Shown here: positions 8,953 to 17,761 of the stretch, in pieces | Layout of the letters: every line of letters starts with the position of its first letter | Position numbering within the stretch: the stretch's first letter is position 1 | From: Bacteroidetes bacterium SW_9_63_38 | GTDB lineage: Bacteria; Bacteroidota; Rhodothermia; Rhodothermales; Salinibacteraceae | Assembly: GCA_003022435.1 (NCBI GenBank) | Contig: PXUA01000013.1 | Location: 1-64,000 of the forward strand | Length of the DNA stretch: 64,000 nt | Reading direction: 5' to 3' | Made by a program: the position numbers and the translations under genes | The notes under the pieces: generated by a model | What the model saw: only the letters and a program-made list of their open reading frames with translations | Databases searched by the model: none | What the model was told of the DNA's origin: nothing

Positions 8953-9504
8953 ATGGCTCGAATTGGAAGTAGACCCGTTCCCTTCGGGGACGACGTGACC
9001 ATTTCCGTGGACGACGCGAACGTCGTGACCGCTGAGGGGCCGAAAGGAACGCTGACGCAGCAGATTGATCCGGACCTGACTGTAGAGGTCGGCGACGGCG
9101 AGGTGACGGTGAATCGGCCAACCGACCAGAAACGCCATCGGTCGGTGCATGGTCTGAGCCGTTCGCTTCTGCAGAACATGGTCGAAGGTGTTACCGACGG
9201 GTATGAGAAGGAGTTGAAGATTATCGGCGTCGGGTATCGGGCCCAGATTTCGAATGGGGCGCTGGAGTTGTCGCTCGGGTACTCGCACCCGATTTTCTTC
9301 CTGCCGCCCGATGAGGTGACCATTGAAGTCGATTCCGGCCGCGATGACGACATTATCGTCGTGGAGGGCATTGACAAAGAACTCGTCGGTCAGGTGGCGG
9401 CGAAGATCCGCAGCATGCGCCCGCCCGAGCCCTACAAGGGAAAGGGGGTGCGCTACGTGGATGAGGACATTACCCTCAAGGCCGGAAAAACGGCGGCCCG
9501 ATAG
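8953..9504 (+). CDS. rplF: 50S ribosomal protein L6
   Basis: 183 aa. MARIGSRPVPFGDDVTISVD, VTAEGPKGTLTQQIDPDLTV, then GVTDGYEKELKIIGVGYRAQ and the C-terminal RPPEPYKGKGVRYVDE motif. L6 sits near the sarcin-ricin loop. The two duplicated domains are visible. Followed by 54 bp and rplR. Confidence 0.97.
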   Translation: MARIGSRPVPFGDDVTISVDDANVVTAEGPKGTLTQQIDPDLTVEVGDGEVTVNRPTDQKRHRSVHGLSRSLLQNMVEGVTDGYEKELKIIGVGYRAQISNGALELSLGYSHPIFFLPPDEVTIEVDSGRDDDIIVVEGIDKELVGQVAAKIRSMRPPEPYKGKGVRYVDEDITLKAGKTAAR

Positions 9505-9558
9505 CACGGTTGCCGTCCATCGGTTACTGCTTTTTTGCGAACGAAGTCTCTTGTTGTC

Positions 9559-9918
9559 ATGGCGAAGGGGAAGAAAGAAAAGGTCGAACGGCGAATGCGG
9601 ATCCACCAAAGTATCCGAGAAGACATGATGGGGACGTCGGTGCGTCCTCGGCTGTCGGTGTACCGCTCCAACAAATACATTTATGCCCAGCTGATCGACG
9701 ATTTTGAGGGGCACACCCTTGCCTCGGCGTCGAGTCTGGAGGACGGCATCGACGGGGAAACGCCGATGGACGAGAGCCGGAAAGTGGGAGAGCTGATTGC
9801 CGAGCGGGCACAGGAGGAGGATATCGACAAGGTGGTCTTTGACCGTGGCGGGTACCAGTACCACGGTCGGGTCGAGGCCCTAGCCGAAGGCGCTCGGGAC
9901 GGCGGCCTCGACTTTTAG
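9559..9918 (+). CDS. rplR: 50S ribosomal protein L18
   Basis: 119 aa from ATG 9559, the usual length; an in-frame TTG at 9535 would add eight residues (MRTKSLVV) that look non-native. [29 protein letters not shown], and the C-terminal [20 protein letters not shown] are typical of L18, which binds 5S rRNA with L5. Standard spc order between rplF and rpsE. Confidence 0.95.
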   Translation: MAKGKKEKVERRMRIHQSIREDMMGTSVRPRLSVYRSNKYIYAQLIDDFEGHTLASASSLEDGIDGETPMDESRKVGELIAERAQEEDIDKVVFDRGGYQYHGRVEALAEGARDGGLDF

Positions 9919-9971
9919 CCCCGACGCCACGATTTGAGTGTTCGAATTACGCACAGACGGATTAACGTGAC

Positions 9972-10499
9972 ATGGCGGATCGCAAAGAACGAAAACGAGT
10001 GAACGCCGAAAAGCGGCAGGAGAACTGGGTCGACCGGCTCGTGTCGGTCAACCGAGTGTCGAAGGTCGTGAAGGGCGGACGCCGCTTCTCGTTCAACACC
10101 GTGGTCGTCGTCGGAAACGAAGACGACCTCGTGGGAATGGGGCACGGCAAGGCCAACGAGGTGTCCAGTGCCATTTCGAAGGGCGCGGACGACGCGAAGA
10201 AGAACGTCTTCCGCGTGCCCGTCCGTGACGGCACTATCCCGTACAAAACTGTCGGGAAGCAGGATGCCGGGAAGGTGGTGCTGAAGCCGGCCGCTCCGGG
10301 GACTGGGGTGATCGCCGGCGGAGGCGTTCGTGCGGTGTTGGAGTGCGCGGGCTATCGAAACGTGCTGACGAAGTCGATCGGGACATCGAACCCGCACAAT
10401 CAGGTGAAGGCCACGATCAACGCGCTGGCGGACCTCGAGGATGCCCTTGAGGTGGCTCGTCGCCGCGATATTCCTCTGGAGAAGGTATTTAACGGATAG
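9972..10499 (+). CDS. rpsE: 30S ribosomal protein S5
   Basis: 175 aa. [25 protein letters not shown] is the dsRBD-like N-terminal domain; [20 protein letters not shown] and [18 protein letters not shown] form the C-terminal domain. S5 acts at the mRNA entry channel and in decoding fidelity. Start ATG 9972; rpmD follows after 53 bp. Confidence 0.97.
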   Translation: MADRKERKRVNAEKRQENWVDRLVSVNRVSKVVKGGRRFSFNTVVVVGNEDDLVGMGHGKANEVSSAISKGADDAKKNVFRVPVRDGTIPYKTVGKQDAGKVVLKPAAPGTGVIAGGGVRAVLECAGYRNVLTKSIGTSNPHNQVKATINALADLEDALEVARRRDIPLEKVFNG

Positions 10500-10552
10500 G
10501 GCTCGATGATCGCCCGCCGTTGGATGTGTTCGAATTCCTGTGATGCGTCGCT

Positions 10553-10839
10553 ATGGCGAAGCTCAGGATCACGCAGGTCCGTAGTAAGAACGGCAAAGAA
10601 CAGTCCCAACGCGACACGACACGCTTCGTGCGTTGGCCTTGCACCGGATCCGCGATACGACGATCCACGATAATACTCCGCAGATCCGGGATATGATTAG
10701 GAAGGTGCATCACCTCGTCGCGGTGGAACAGCTGGACGAATGGGTTTGTCCAGAACCACCGCTCCTCCGTCGTGGGGATGCATCGTTTGTACGCACTGTG
10801 CTGAATCAAGAAGAGGCGCTGAGTTATGGACCTAAGTAA
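10553..10839 (+). pseudogene. rpmD: 50S ribosomal protein L30, frameshifted
   Basis: ATG at 10553 opens MAKLRITQVRSKNGKEQSQR DTTRF, a clear L30 N-terminus, but that frame stops at 10694-10696 after 47 codons of unrelated sequence. The rest of L30 (ALALHRIRDTTIHDNTPQIR, then MIRKVHHLVAVEQLDE) is in another frame from about 10630. Removing five bases (ttcgt, about 10624-10629) would restore a good alignment. The second frame also lacks the stop expected after QLDE and runs to 10839, overlapping rplO. Either a real pseudogene, a sequencing error or, least likely, a recoding event; two lesions favour decay. L30 is dispensable or absent in several bacteria. Confidence 0.8.
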
Positions 10840-11299
10840 TTTGAAGCCTGCCGAAGGGGCTACGAAATCGAAACAACGCCTCGGTCGTGGCGAAGGCTCC
10901 GGGCGAGGGGCGCACAGCTCTACGCGTGGAACCAAGGGGCAGAGCAGTCGCTCCGGCTCTAAGAACCGACCGATGTGGTTTGAGGGCGGGCAGATGCCGC
11001 TCTTTCGCCGCGTTCCGAAGCATGGCTTTAACAACCCGCTCCGGACGGAGTACAGCATTGTCAACGTGGGGCGGCTCCAGCTTCTTGCTGAGGATGGGAA
11101 ACTTGATCCCGATGAACCGGTGACCCCGGAGTTGCTCGAGGACCTCGGAGAGGTGCGGGACGCTGATCGCGTCAAGGTGTTGGGCGACGGCCTTCTCTCG
11201 ACTGAACTTGAGGTGTCTGCCCACGACTACAGCAGCACGGCACAGACCAAAATTGAGGGAGTAGGCGGTTCCGCGAATGTGCTTGACGAGAGTGCGTAG
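10826..11299 (+). CDS. rplO: 50S ribosomal protein L15
   Basis: 157 aa. [41 protein letters not shown] is the glycine-rich N-terminal extension that penetrates 23S r[23 protein letters not shown] is the L15 signature. Start ATG 10826. The runaway rpmD frame overlaps its first 14 bases. Followed by secY. Confidence 0.96.
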   Translation: MDLSNLKPAEGATKSKQRLGRGEGSGRGAHSSTRGTKGQSSRSGSKNRPMWFEGGQMPLFRRVPKHGFNNPLRTEYSIVNVGRLQLLAEDGKLDPDEPVTPELLEDLGEVRDADRVKVLGDGLLSTELEVSAHDYSSTAQTKIEGVGGSANVLDESA

Positions 11300-11349
11300 C
11301 GGTTCCTTCCCTACTGTAAATGCGGCATCTGCGACCAAGACGTGAATCC

Positions 11350-12678
11350 ATGGCTGGTTTTGCCGAGAGTATTCGCAACATCTGGAACGTACAGGAGTTG
11401 CGCGAGCGAATCTTGTATACGCTCGGGCTTCTGGTAGTGTACCGCTTTGGGACATTCGTGACGCTTCCGGGTGTGAATGCCCAGGCCCTCTCGCAGATCA
11501 ATGCGCAGCAGGGCGGCGGTGGGCTTTTCGGCTTCCTCGACATGTTTGTTGGGGGCGCTTTCAAGTCGGCTGGCATTTTTGCCCTCGGCATCATGCCGTA
11601 TATTACGGCATCGATCATCATTCAGTTGATGGGAGCCGTCGTCCCCTACTTCCAGAAGCTGCAGCGGGAAGGCGAGGAAGGGCGGCGTCGGATCACGCAG
11701 TTAACGCGCTACGGCACCATTGGGATCACTGCCCTTCAATCCATCGGGTATGCGATTCACCTGCAGGCAGGGGCGACGGGCCAAGCTGTCGTTATCAACT
11801 CGACGCTCTTCACAATCACGACGGTGATTGTGCTCACCAGCGGTACGGCGTTCGTGATGTGGCTCGGTGAGCGAATCAGCGAGGACGGCATCGGCAACGG
11901 AATCTCGCTGATCATTATGATCGGCATTATTGCTTTCCTGCCCCAGGCACTGATCAACGAGGTTAGCCTGATCGGCGACAATATCTTCATTCTGCTCCTG
12001 GAAATCGGCGTCTGGGTGCTGGTGACGGGGGCTGTGGTGCTGATCTCGCAGGGCATGCGCCGGATTCCGGTGCAGTACGCCAAGCGGGTGGTGGGACGGA
12101 AGTCGTACGGCGGGTCGACGCAGTACCTGCCGCTCCGCGTGAACGCTGCGGGCGTGATGCCGATTATCTTCGCTCAGTCGATTATGTTCATCCCGTCAAC
12201 GATTGCGTCGTTCTTCCCGAACAACACGACGATGCAACAGATCGGGTCCTGGTTTTCCGACATTAGCGGGATGGGATACTCGATTCTGTTCTTCTTCGTT
12301 GTCGTATTCTTCACGTACTTCTACACCGCAATCAGCGTGAATCCGAAGGAGATGGCCGACACAATGAAGCGGCAAGGCGGCTTCATTCCGGGCATTCGGC
12401 CGGGCAAGCAGACCAGCGAGTTTATCGATCGGATTCTTACGCGGATCACGCTGCCCGGCTCTATCTTCCTGGGCATCGTGGCAATCCTCCCGGCCTTCGC
12501 CATGCGGGCGGGCGTCTCGCAGGGCTTTGCGATGTTCTACGGAGGCACCAGCCTGCTTATCCTCGTTCAAGTGACGCTCGACACGCTCCAGCAGATCGAA
12601 AGCCATCTGCTGATGCGCCACTACGACGGCTTCATGAAGAGCGGGAAGATGCGTGGGGGGAAGGGCGGAGGACTATAA
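11350..12678 (+). CDS. secY: Protein translocase subunit SecY
   Basis: 442 aa from ATG 11350 (MAGFAESIRNIWNVQELRER), chosen over the in-frame ATG at 11320 because the family begins near here. Ten hydrophobic segments are visible. GLFGFLDMFVGGAFKSAGIF resembles the plug region; GIMPYITASIIIQLM is TM2; LTRYGTIGITALQS, GERISEDGIGNGISLII and GGFIPGIRPGKQT are SecY signatures. Forms the SecYEG channel of the inner membrane. In the usual position after rplO; the next gene is map. Confidence 0.97.
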   Translation: MAGFAESIRNIWNVQELRERILYTLGLLVVYRFGTFVTLPGVNAQALSQINAQQGGGGLFGFLDMFVGGAFKSAGIFALGIMPYITASIIIQLMGAVVPYFQKLQREGEEGRRRITQLTRYGTIGITALQSIGYAIHLQAGATGQAVVINSTLFTITTVIVLTSGTAFVMWLGERISEDGIGNGISLIIMIGIIAFLPQALINEVSLIGDNIFILLLEIGVWVLVTGAVVLISQGMRRIPVQYAKRVVGRKSYGGSTQYLPLRVNAAGVMPIIFAQSIMFIPSTIASFFPNNTTMQQIGSWFSDISGMGYSILFFFVVVFFTYFYTAISVNPKEMADTMKRQGGFIPGIRPGKQTSEFIDRILTRITLPGSIFLGIVAILPAFAMRAGVSQGFAMFYGGTSLLILVQVTLDTLQQIESHLLMRHYDGFMKSGKMRGGKGGGL

Positions 12679-12757
12679 CGATAGCCGTTTTGCAAACCCC
12701 ACCCCATTCATGCAGCAATGGTTGTCCCGCTTTTGGAATCGAGTCCGCGGCCTATTT

Positions 12758-13582
12758 ATGGTTCATTTGAAGAGTCAACGTGAGATCGACCGCCTCCGTG
12801 AAAGCGCAGATCTCGTCGGCCGTACTCTGGCCGAAGTGGCGCGGCACATTGACGTGGGCGTGACGCTGACCGAATTAGATGCTGTTGCCGAAGAGTTCAT
12901 CCGAACACACGACGCTGAGCCTGCATTTAAGGGGTATCAGGCGGGTAGAAAAGAGTTCCCGAACACATTGTGCACGTCTGTGAACGATGCAGTGGTGCAC
13001 GGCATCCCGGATGACTATGCTCTGCAGGGCGGGGACCTACTGTCTATCGACTGTGGAGTCAAGCTGAACGGATACTACGGTGACTACGGGTACACCTTTG
13101 GCGTAGGAACGATTTCTGAAGAGGACGCCGCCTTGTGTCGGACGACGTACGAAGCGCTTTGGAAAGGCATCGAACAGGCAGACGAAGGAAATCGGGTGGG
13201 GGATATCAGCCATGCTGTCCAGTCTCACTGTGAGGCTCAAGGGTATGGCGTTGTTCGCGAACTGGTCGGACACGGCATTGGACAGAGTCTCCACGAAGAC
13301 CCGCAGGTGCCGAACTTTGGGGCTCCAGGTGAAGGGCGCCGGCTGAAGCGGGGGCTTTCGATTTGCATTGAGCCGATGATCAACCAGGGAGCAGCCGATG
13401 TTACGACTGACTCCGACGGCTGGACGATTCGCACTGCTGACGGATATCCCGCGGCGCACTACGAACACATGGTTGTGGTTCACGACGAGGAGACGGAAGT
13501 GATTTCCACGTTTGACCACATCGAGGACGAGATACAGCCGCCCTACGACATCGACGCTTTTCAAGGGACACCAACGCGCTAA
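12758..13582 (+). CDS. map: Methionine aminopeptidase, type I
   Basis: 274 aa from ATG 12758 ([20 protein letters not shown]); the reading frame is open upstream to 12653, and ATG 12710 is an alternative giving 16 more residues. Metal ligands of the pita-bread fold are in [20 protein letters not shown] (the two Asp), [19 protein letters not shown] (His), SICIEPMIN (Glu) and [11 protein letters not shown] (Glu). Removes the initiator Met from nascent proteins. Overlaps infA by one base (TAATG), so the two are likely coupled. Confidence 0.93.
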   Translation: MVHLKSQREIDRLRESADLVGRTLAEVARHIDVGVTLTELDAVAEEFIRTHDAEPAFKGYQAGRKEFPNTLCTSVNDAVVHGIPDDYALQGGDLLSIDCGVKLNGYYGDYGYTFGVGTISEEDAALCRTTYEALWKGIEQADEGNRVGDISHAVQSHCEAQGYGVVRELVGHGIGQSLHEDPQVPNFGAPGEGRRLKRGLSICIEPMINQGAADVTTDSDGWTIRTADGYPAAHYEHMVVVHDEETEVISTFDHIEDEIQPPYDIDAFQGTPTR

Positions 13583-13803
13583 TGGCAAAGGAAGAAGCCA
13601 TCGAGAAAGACGGAGAGGTCCTTGAGGCCCTCCCTAACGCGCAGTTTCGCGTGCGCCTGGAAAACGGGCACGAGATTCTCGGTTTGCTTTCCGGGAAGAT
13701 GCGCATGAACTATATCAAGATTCTCCCGGGCGACCGGGTCAAGGTTGAGATGTCGCCCTACGACCTCTCGAAGGGACGGATCGTGTATCGATACAAGAAC
13801 TAA
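13582..13803 (+). CDS. infA: Translation initiation factor IF-1
   Basis: 73 aa, the standard size. [20 protein letters not shown] then [40 protein letters not shown] and GRIVYRYK make a complete OB-fold IF-1. It blocks the A site during initiation with IF-2 and IF-3. Start ATG overlaps the map stop codon. The rpmJ gene that normally follows is missing; the 95-bp gap to rpsM is too short for it. Confidence 0.97.
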   Translation: MAKEEAIEKDGEVLEALPNAQFRVRLENGHEILGLLSGKMRMNYIKILPGDRVKVEMSPYDLSKGRIVYRYKN

Positions 13804-13898
13804 CGCCAGCGATGTCCGTACGGATATCCTTGCAGATGCTCTTCCGGAGAGGAAAGTGGTGCCACTTCGACTGTTGAACTGATTGAGAAACTCGTACT

Positions 13899-14282
13899 AT
13901 GCCTCGCATTGAAGGAATTGACGTTCCCGACCATAAGCGTGGAGAGATTGCCCTCACCGAGATTTACGGCGTCGGGCGCTCGCGCGCACAGACCGTTCTT
14001 GACGAAGCGGAGGTGAGTCGTGACAAGCGCCCCCGCGAGTGGACGGAAAGCGAGACGAAGAAGGTGCGGCGTCTCATCGAGGAAAATTATACGGTGGAGG
14101 GACAGTTGCGTACCGAAGAGCAGATGAACATTAAACGTCTCATGGACATCGGTTGCTATCGGGGAAAGCGGCACCGGGAGGGGCTGCCGGTCAACGGGCA
14201 GCGCACCCGCACCAACGCGCGGACCCGGAAAGGCAAGCGCAAGACGGTGGCCGGTCGGAAGCAGTCAACGGAGAATAAGTAG
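13899..14282 (+). CDS. rpsM: 30S ribosomal protein S13
   Basis: 127 aa. [40 protein letters not shown] and the C-terminal [20 protein letters not shown] are standard S13, which contacts 23S rRNA and L5 across bridge B1 and P-site tRNA. First gene of the alpha operon. Follows infA without rpmJ. Confidence 0.97.
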   Translation: MPRIEGIDVPDHKRGEIALTEIYGVGRSRAQTVLDEAEVSRDKRPREWTESETKKVRRLIEENYTVEGQLRTEEQMNIKRLMDIGCYRGKRHREGLPVNGQRTRTNARTRKGKRKTVAGRKQSTENK

Positions 14283-14338
14283 AAATGCCTCTCCCTTGAG
14301 GGGCGTGCACACTATTTGATCAGACGAAGTACAGCGTT

Positions 14339-14740
14339 ATGGCCAACGGAGATAGCGACAGAGGAAAGCGCGTTCGCAAAAAGAACGTGGTCGTCGAATC
14401 GAACGGGCGTGCGTACGTGAAAGCGACGTTCAATAATGTCATCGTGACCCTCACCGATCAGTATGGCAACACGATCTCGTGGGCGAGTGCCGGAAAGATG
14501 GGCTTCAAAGGAAGTCGGAAAAACACGCCGTACGCGGCCCAGAAGGCGGGTGAGGCGGCGGCGCAAGAGGCTTACGATCTTGGTCTTCGTCGCGTGGATG
14601 TGTTTGTGAAGGGGCCCGGGTCTGGTCGGGAAGGGGCTATTCGCGCTATGTCGGAGGTCGGAATTGAGGTGGCCACGATCAAAGATGTGACGCCGCTCCC
14701 GCACAACGGCTGCCGGCCGCCGAAGCGTCGCCGCGTGTGA
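14339..14740 (+). CDS. rpsK: 30S ribosomal protein S11
   Basis: 133 aa. [20 protein letters not shown], then [35 protein letters not shown] and [17 protein letters not shown] are typical. S11 sits on the 30S platform with S18 and binds the Shine-Dalgarno helix region. Stop at 14738-14740. A 380-bp interval with an IS-like remnant follows where rpsD would normally be close. Confidence 0.97.
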   Translation: MANGDSDRGKRVRKKNVVVESNGRAYVKATFNNVIVTLTDQYGNTISWASAGKMGFKGSRKNTPYAAQKAGEAAAQEAYDLGLRRVDVFVKGPGSGREGAIRAMSEVGIEVATIKDVTPLPHNGCRPPKRRRV

Positions 14741-14752
14741 CGCCCGGTCGTT

Positions 14753-15045
14753 AGAGGAATGCTACTTACCGGACAGTTTGAGCAGGACACCGAAGAATCT
14801 TCTCTAACCGTCACTCCAGCCTCTGAGCAAGGCCATCTAGATGGCCAGGTCTATCTGACCTGCGATTGGATAGGCACACGACAGCTGTCGGTGCGACGTT
14901 GGGAAATCGGGAAATCGTTGGGGCATTCATTAGCAGTCCGGCTTGTAAACAGCGTCTTCGAAAGAAATACCAGCGTGGTCGCCAGAGATTTTTCGGTGTC
15001 CAAACCCTGAGATTGAAAACTGTCTGGTAGCTAGAGAGGAATGCT
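14753..15045. mobile_element. Candidate IS/MITE remnant between rpsK and rpsD
   Basis: The interval is bounded by an exact 11-bp direct repeat (agaggaatgct at 14753-14763 and 15035-15045). Just inside are inverted ends: taccggacagttt (14767-14779) and aaactgtctggta (15017-15029), 12 of 13 bp matching as reverse complements. This is the layout of an IS or MITE with a long target duplication, as in IS4-type elements, but the 271-bp interior has no recognisable transposase. An 83-codon frame inside (14759-15010) resembles nothing I know. Local base composition is less GC-rich than the operon. Confidence 0.6.
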
Positions 15046-15120
15046 GAGGTCCGGGAGACATCCGGAGATGGGGACTGTATGGTCCCTCGCTTGAGATTTT
15101 GTAATTTCAGTTTTCAGAAC

Positions 15121-15723
15121 ATGGCTCGTTACCGAGGTCCGAAACAGAAAATCGCTCGTCGCTTCAAAGAGCCCATTTTTGGGCCCTCCAAGGCGCTTGA
15201 ACGGAAGCCGTATCCGCCCGGCCAGCATGGCCAGTCGCGGCGCCGGCGCGAGAGCGAGTACGCGGTGCAGCTCAAGGAGAAGCAAAAGACGAAGTACACC
15301 TATGGGCTCCTTGAGAAGCAGTTCAAGAACCTGTTCGACAAGGCGTCAAGCATCCAGGGGGTGACGGGTGAGAAGCTGCTCATTCTGTTGGAGGCGCGTC
15401 TCGACAACACGGTCTTCCGCATGGGATTTGCCCGGACGCGTCGGCAGGCTCGCCAGTTCGTGTCCCACCGCCACATCCAGGTCAACGGAGAGATCGTGGA
15501 TATTCCATCCTACGAGATGTCTCCGGACGACGTGGTTTCGGTAAAGCCGGGAAGCAAGGATCTCGAGGTGATTGAGGACAACGTGAAGCATCAGCAGCGG
15601 ACGTTTTCCTGGCTGGACGTGGATCCGGAAGAGAAGAAGGGCAAATTTATCGACTTCCCGAACCGGGAGGAGATCCCGGAGAATATTGAGGAGCAGCTCA
15701 TCGTTGAGCTCTACTCGAAGTAG
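15121..15723 (+). CDS. rpsD: 30S ribosomal protein S4
   Basis: 200 aa from ATG 15121 ([20 protein letters not shown]); an upstream in-frame start would add 14 non-native residues. [20 protein letters not shown], then the S4 RNA-binding domain [35 protein letters not shown]4 is a primary binder of the 16S 5' domain and often regulates the alpha operon. The spacing from rpsK is abnormal because of the inserted element. Confidence 0.97.
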   Translation: MARYRGPKQKIARRFKEPIFGPSKALERKPYPPGQHGQSRRRRESEYAVQLKEKQKTKYTYGLLEKQFKNLFDKASSIQGVTGEKLLILLEARLDNTVFRMGFARTRRQARQFVSHRHIQVNGEIVDIPSYEMSPDDVVSVKPGSKDLEVIEDNVKHQQRTFSWLDVDPEEKKGKFIDFPNREEIPENIEEQLIVELYSK

Positions 15724-15836
15724 TCGCCGCCTCTTCGGAGGTCCCGCGCACCCGCTCATGGGGGACTGGTGCGTTTCTGAACGACTCCGCCCCTCTGAAC
15801 GACTTGTTACTGATCACAATTTGTTGACTACCACGT

Positions 15837-16823
15837 ATGGATAACCACGGTCTTCAGATGCCGGAAGGCGTTCAGGTCGAGGAGGAATCCGACTCGACTG
15901 GACAGTTCGTCATTGAGCCGCTCGAGCGCGGGTACGGGGTCACGATTGGAAATGCCCTGCGCCGCGTCCTTCTCTCCTCGCTTCGGGGAATGGCCATCAC
16001 GGCCGTCAAGATTGACGGGGTGCAACATGAGTTCTCGACCATCGACGGCGTTACGGAAGATGTCTCCGACATTATTCTCAACCTGAAGGAGGTGCGGTTT
16101 GCGGCCGATGAGATGCGCGAGGGACACCTGCACCTTAGCCTGGACGGGCCGGGAAACTGGACGGCTGAGGACATCGAGGAGGCGACCTCGGACTACGAGG
16201 TGCTCAATCCGGAGCAGCACATCGCCACCCTCGCTGAGGATGCCGCAGTGAACGTGGACCTGCGCGTCGGATACGGGCGAGGATACGTGCCCTCCGAAGA
16301 GAATAAACGGGAAGACGATCCCATTGGGGTGATTGCGGTGGACTCGATCTTCACGCCGATCAAGAACGTGAAGTACTCGGTTAAGCCAACCCGCGTCGGC
16401 CAGAAGATTGATTACGAGAAGCTGATTCTTGACGTCGACACTGACGGCTCGGTGTTGCCGGAAGAGGCGGTTACCCAGGCAGCGCAGATTCTCCGAGAGC
16501 ATGTGAACTTCTTCATTCAGCTCGATGAGGAGCCAGAGCCGGTCGTTGAAGAGCAAGAGGTCGACGAGGAGGTCAAGCGCATTCGGGAGCTGCTTGCGCA
16601 GCCGGTCGACGAGTTGGACCTGTCGGTGCGCTCGCACAACTGCCTGAAGGCGGCGAGCATCAAAACGATTGGGGACCTGGTGCGCCGTGAGGAAGACGAG
16701 ATGCTCAAGTTTCGAAACTTCGGCCGGAAGTCGCTCCAGGAGCTTGTCGAGGTACTGGACGAGCGCGGCCTTCACTTCGGCATGGACGTGGAAGAGTACC
16801 TGGAAGAGAAGAAGACCAGCTAA
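15837..16823 (+). CDS. rpoA: RNA polymerase alpha subunit
   Basis: 328 aa. N-terminal dimerisation domain with [28 protein letters not shown] and [18 protein letters not shown]; an acidic linker (about 225-255, [17 protein letters not shown]); C-terminal DNA-binding domain (about 260-312) with [20 protein letters not shown] and [13 protein letters not shown]. The C-terminal domain contacts activators and UP elements. Followed by rplQ in the classic alpha-operon order. Confidence 0.98.
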   Translation: MDNHGLQMPEGVQVEEESDSTGQFVIEPLERGYGVTIGNALRRVLLSSLRGMAITAVKIDGVQHEFSTIDGVTEDVSDIILNLKEVRFAADEMREGHLHLSLDGPGNWTAEDIEEATSDYEVLNPEQHIATLAEDAAVNVDLRVGYGRGYVPSEENKREDDPIGVIAVDSIFTPIKNVKYSVKPTRVGQKIDYEKLILDVDTDGSVLPEEAVTQAAQILREHVNFFIQLDEEPEPVVEEQEVDEEVKRIRELLAQPVDELDLSVRSHNCLKAASIKTIGDLVRREEDEMLKFRNFGRKSLQELVEVLDERGLHFGMDVEEYLEEKKTS

Positions 16824-16927
16824 CTGCTTCGTGAGTCCGGCCGGTCGGAGGGGCGTTCTCGACGACCGAATCAGTCCCCCACGTTCCGCCTGTTGCACAC
16901 TATTCTAAATCCGTTTCCGCAGAGCAT

Positions 16928-17473
16928 ATGCGACATCGAAAGAAGGGAAACAAGATTGGACGCACGTCGCCACACCGCAAGCGCACGCTACAGGCGTTGT
17001 CGAATGCGTTGATTGAGAACAAAAAGATCACGACGACGGTGGCGAAGGCGAAGGAATTGCGCCCGTTTGTGGAGCCGCTCATCACTCGGGCGAAGGACGA
17101 CACCGAGCATAGTCGTCGCCAGGTTTTTCGCCACCTCCAGAACAAGGAAATGGTGAGCGTACTCTTTGATGAAGTGGCCGAGCGCGTCGGCAATCGGCCC
17201 GGCGGATACACGCGGATCATTCAGCTCGGCCAGCGGTCGGGCGACGGGGCGGAGATGGCACTTGTGGAGCTTGTAGACTACAACGATGTGAAGCCGACAG
17301 GCTCCAGCAGCGGGTCGTCCGGCGGTACTCGCCGCGGTGGCGGGAAGGGCCGTCGGGACACATCGTCCGATGAGGCCTCCGCCGAGGCTGAAGAGGAGGC
17401 GGTCGGCTCCACTGCTGAGGAAGCAGATGCCTCCGACGAGGACGACGAGAACGATGACGAGGCAGAAAAGTAG
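16928..17473 (+). CDS. rplQ: 50S ribosomal protein L17 with acidic tail
   Basis: 181 aa against a usual 115-130. The core (1-about 118) has [40 protein letters not shown] and [20 protein letters not shown]. The last 60 residues are low-complexity: Gly/Ser/Arg then a run of Ser, Asp and Glu with hardly any other residue. Such tails are seen in Bacteroidota and in halophiles; function unknown. Last gene of the cluster, followed by a terminator at 17510. Confidence 0.96.
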   Translation: MRHRKKGNKIGRTSPHRKRTLQALSNALIENKKITTTVAKAKELRPFVEPLITRAKDDTEHSRRQVFRHLQNKEMVSVLFDEVAERVGNRPGGYTRIIQLGQRSGDGAEMALVELVDYNDVKPTGSSSGSSGGTRRGGGKGRRDTSSDEASAEAEEEAVGSTAEEADASDEDDENDDEAEK

Positions 17474-17509
17474 GCTGACATCCGTCTGTCACATACGGTT
17501 AGTGCTCAG

Positions 17510-17544
17510 AGTGAGGTGCCGGATTCTCGGGGCCTCACTTTTTT
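17510..17544 (+). terminator. Rho-independent terminator of the ribosomal cluster
   Basis: agtgagg (17510-17516) pairs perfectly with cctcact (17533-17539), and a run of six T follows from 17539. It lies 37 bp after rplQ, closing the long + strand ribosomal gene series. Confidence 0.85.
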
Positions 17545-17549
17545 GTTTG

Positions 17550-17588
17550 GGTGGGGCGGATCGAAGAGGGCCGACCCCACCGTTTTAT
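17550..17588 (+). terminator. Second hairpin downstream of rplQ
   Basis: ggtgggg (17550-17556) pairs with ccccacc (17575-17581), then gttttatt. This could back up the first terminator or start the leader of the next gene; the T tract is shorter and interrupted. The remaining 170 bp to the rel gene shows no ORF. Confidence 0.5.
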
Positions 17589-17761
17589 TCTGGATCATAA
17601 ACTGCCGGCGTCCGGGAGGGGGGCGGTGACAACCACGCCCGACGACGAAATCCACGGAGGTTCCTCCATGCTCGTTTCTACCGTATGGGAAACCTGTGAA
17701 ATGACACAACCTTAAAGTATACGACGGTTCAACGCTTCCTCGCGTCAATCTCTTCAGGTGG

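Noticed and set aside
10600..10700. Programmed ribosomal frameshifting in rpmD
   Set aside because: No slippery heptamer or downstream stem is evident, and the missing stop argues for decay or error.
14759..15010. An 83-codon frame between rpsK and rpsD as a real gene
   Set aside because: It lies inside the element bounded by direct repeats and matches no family; more likely a remnant.
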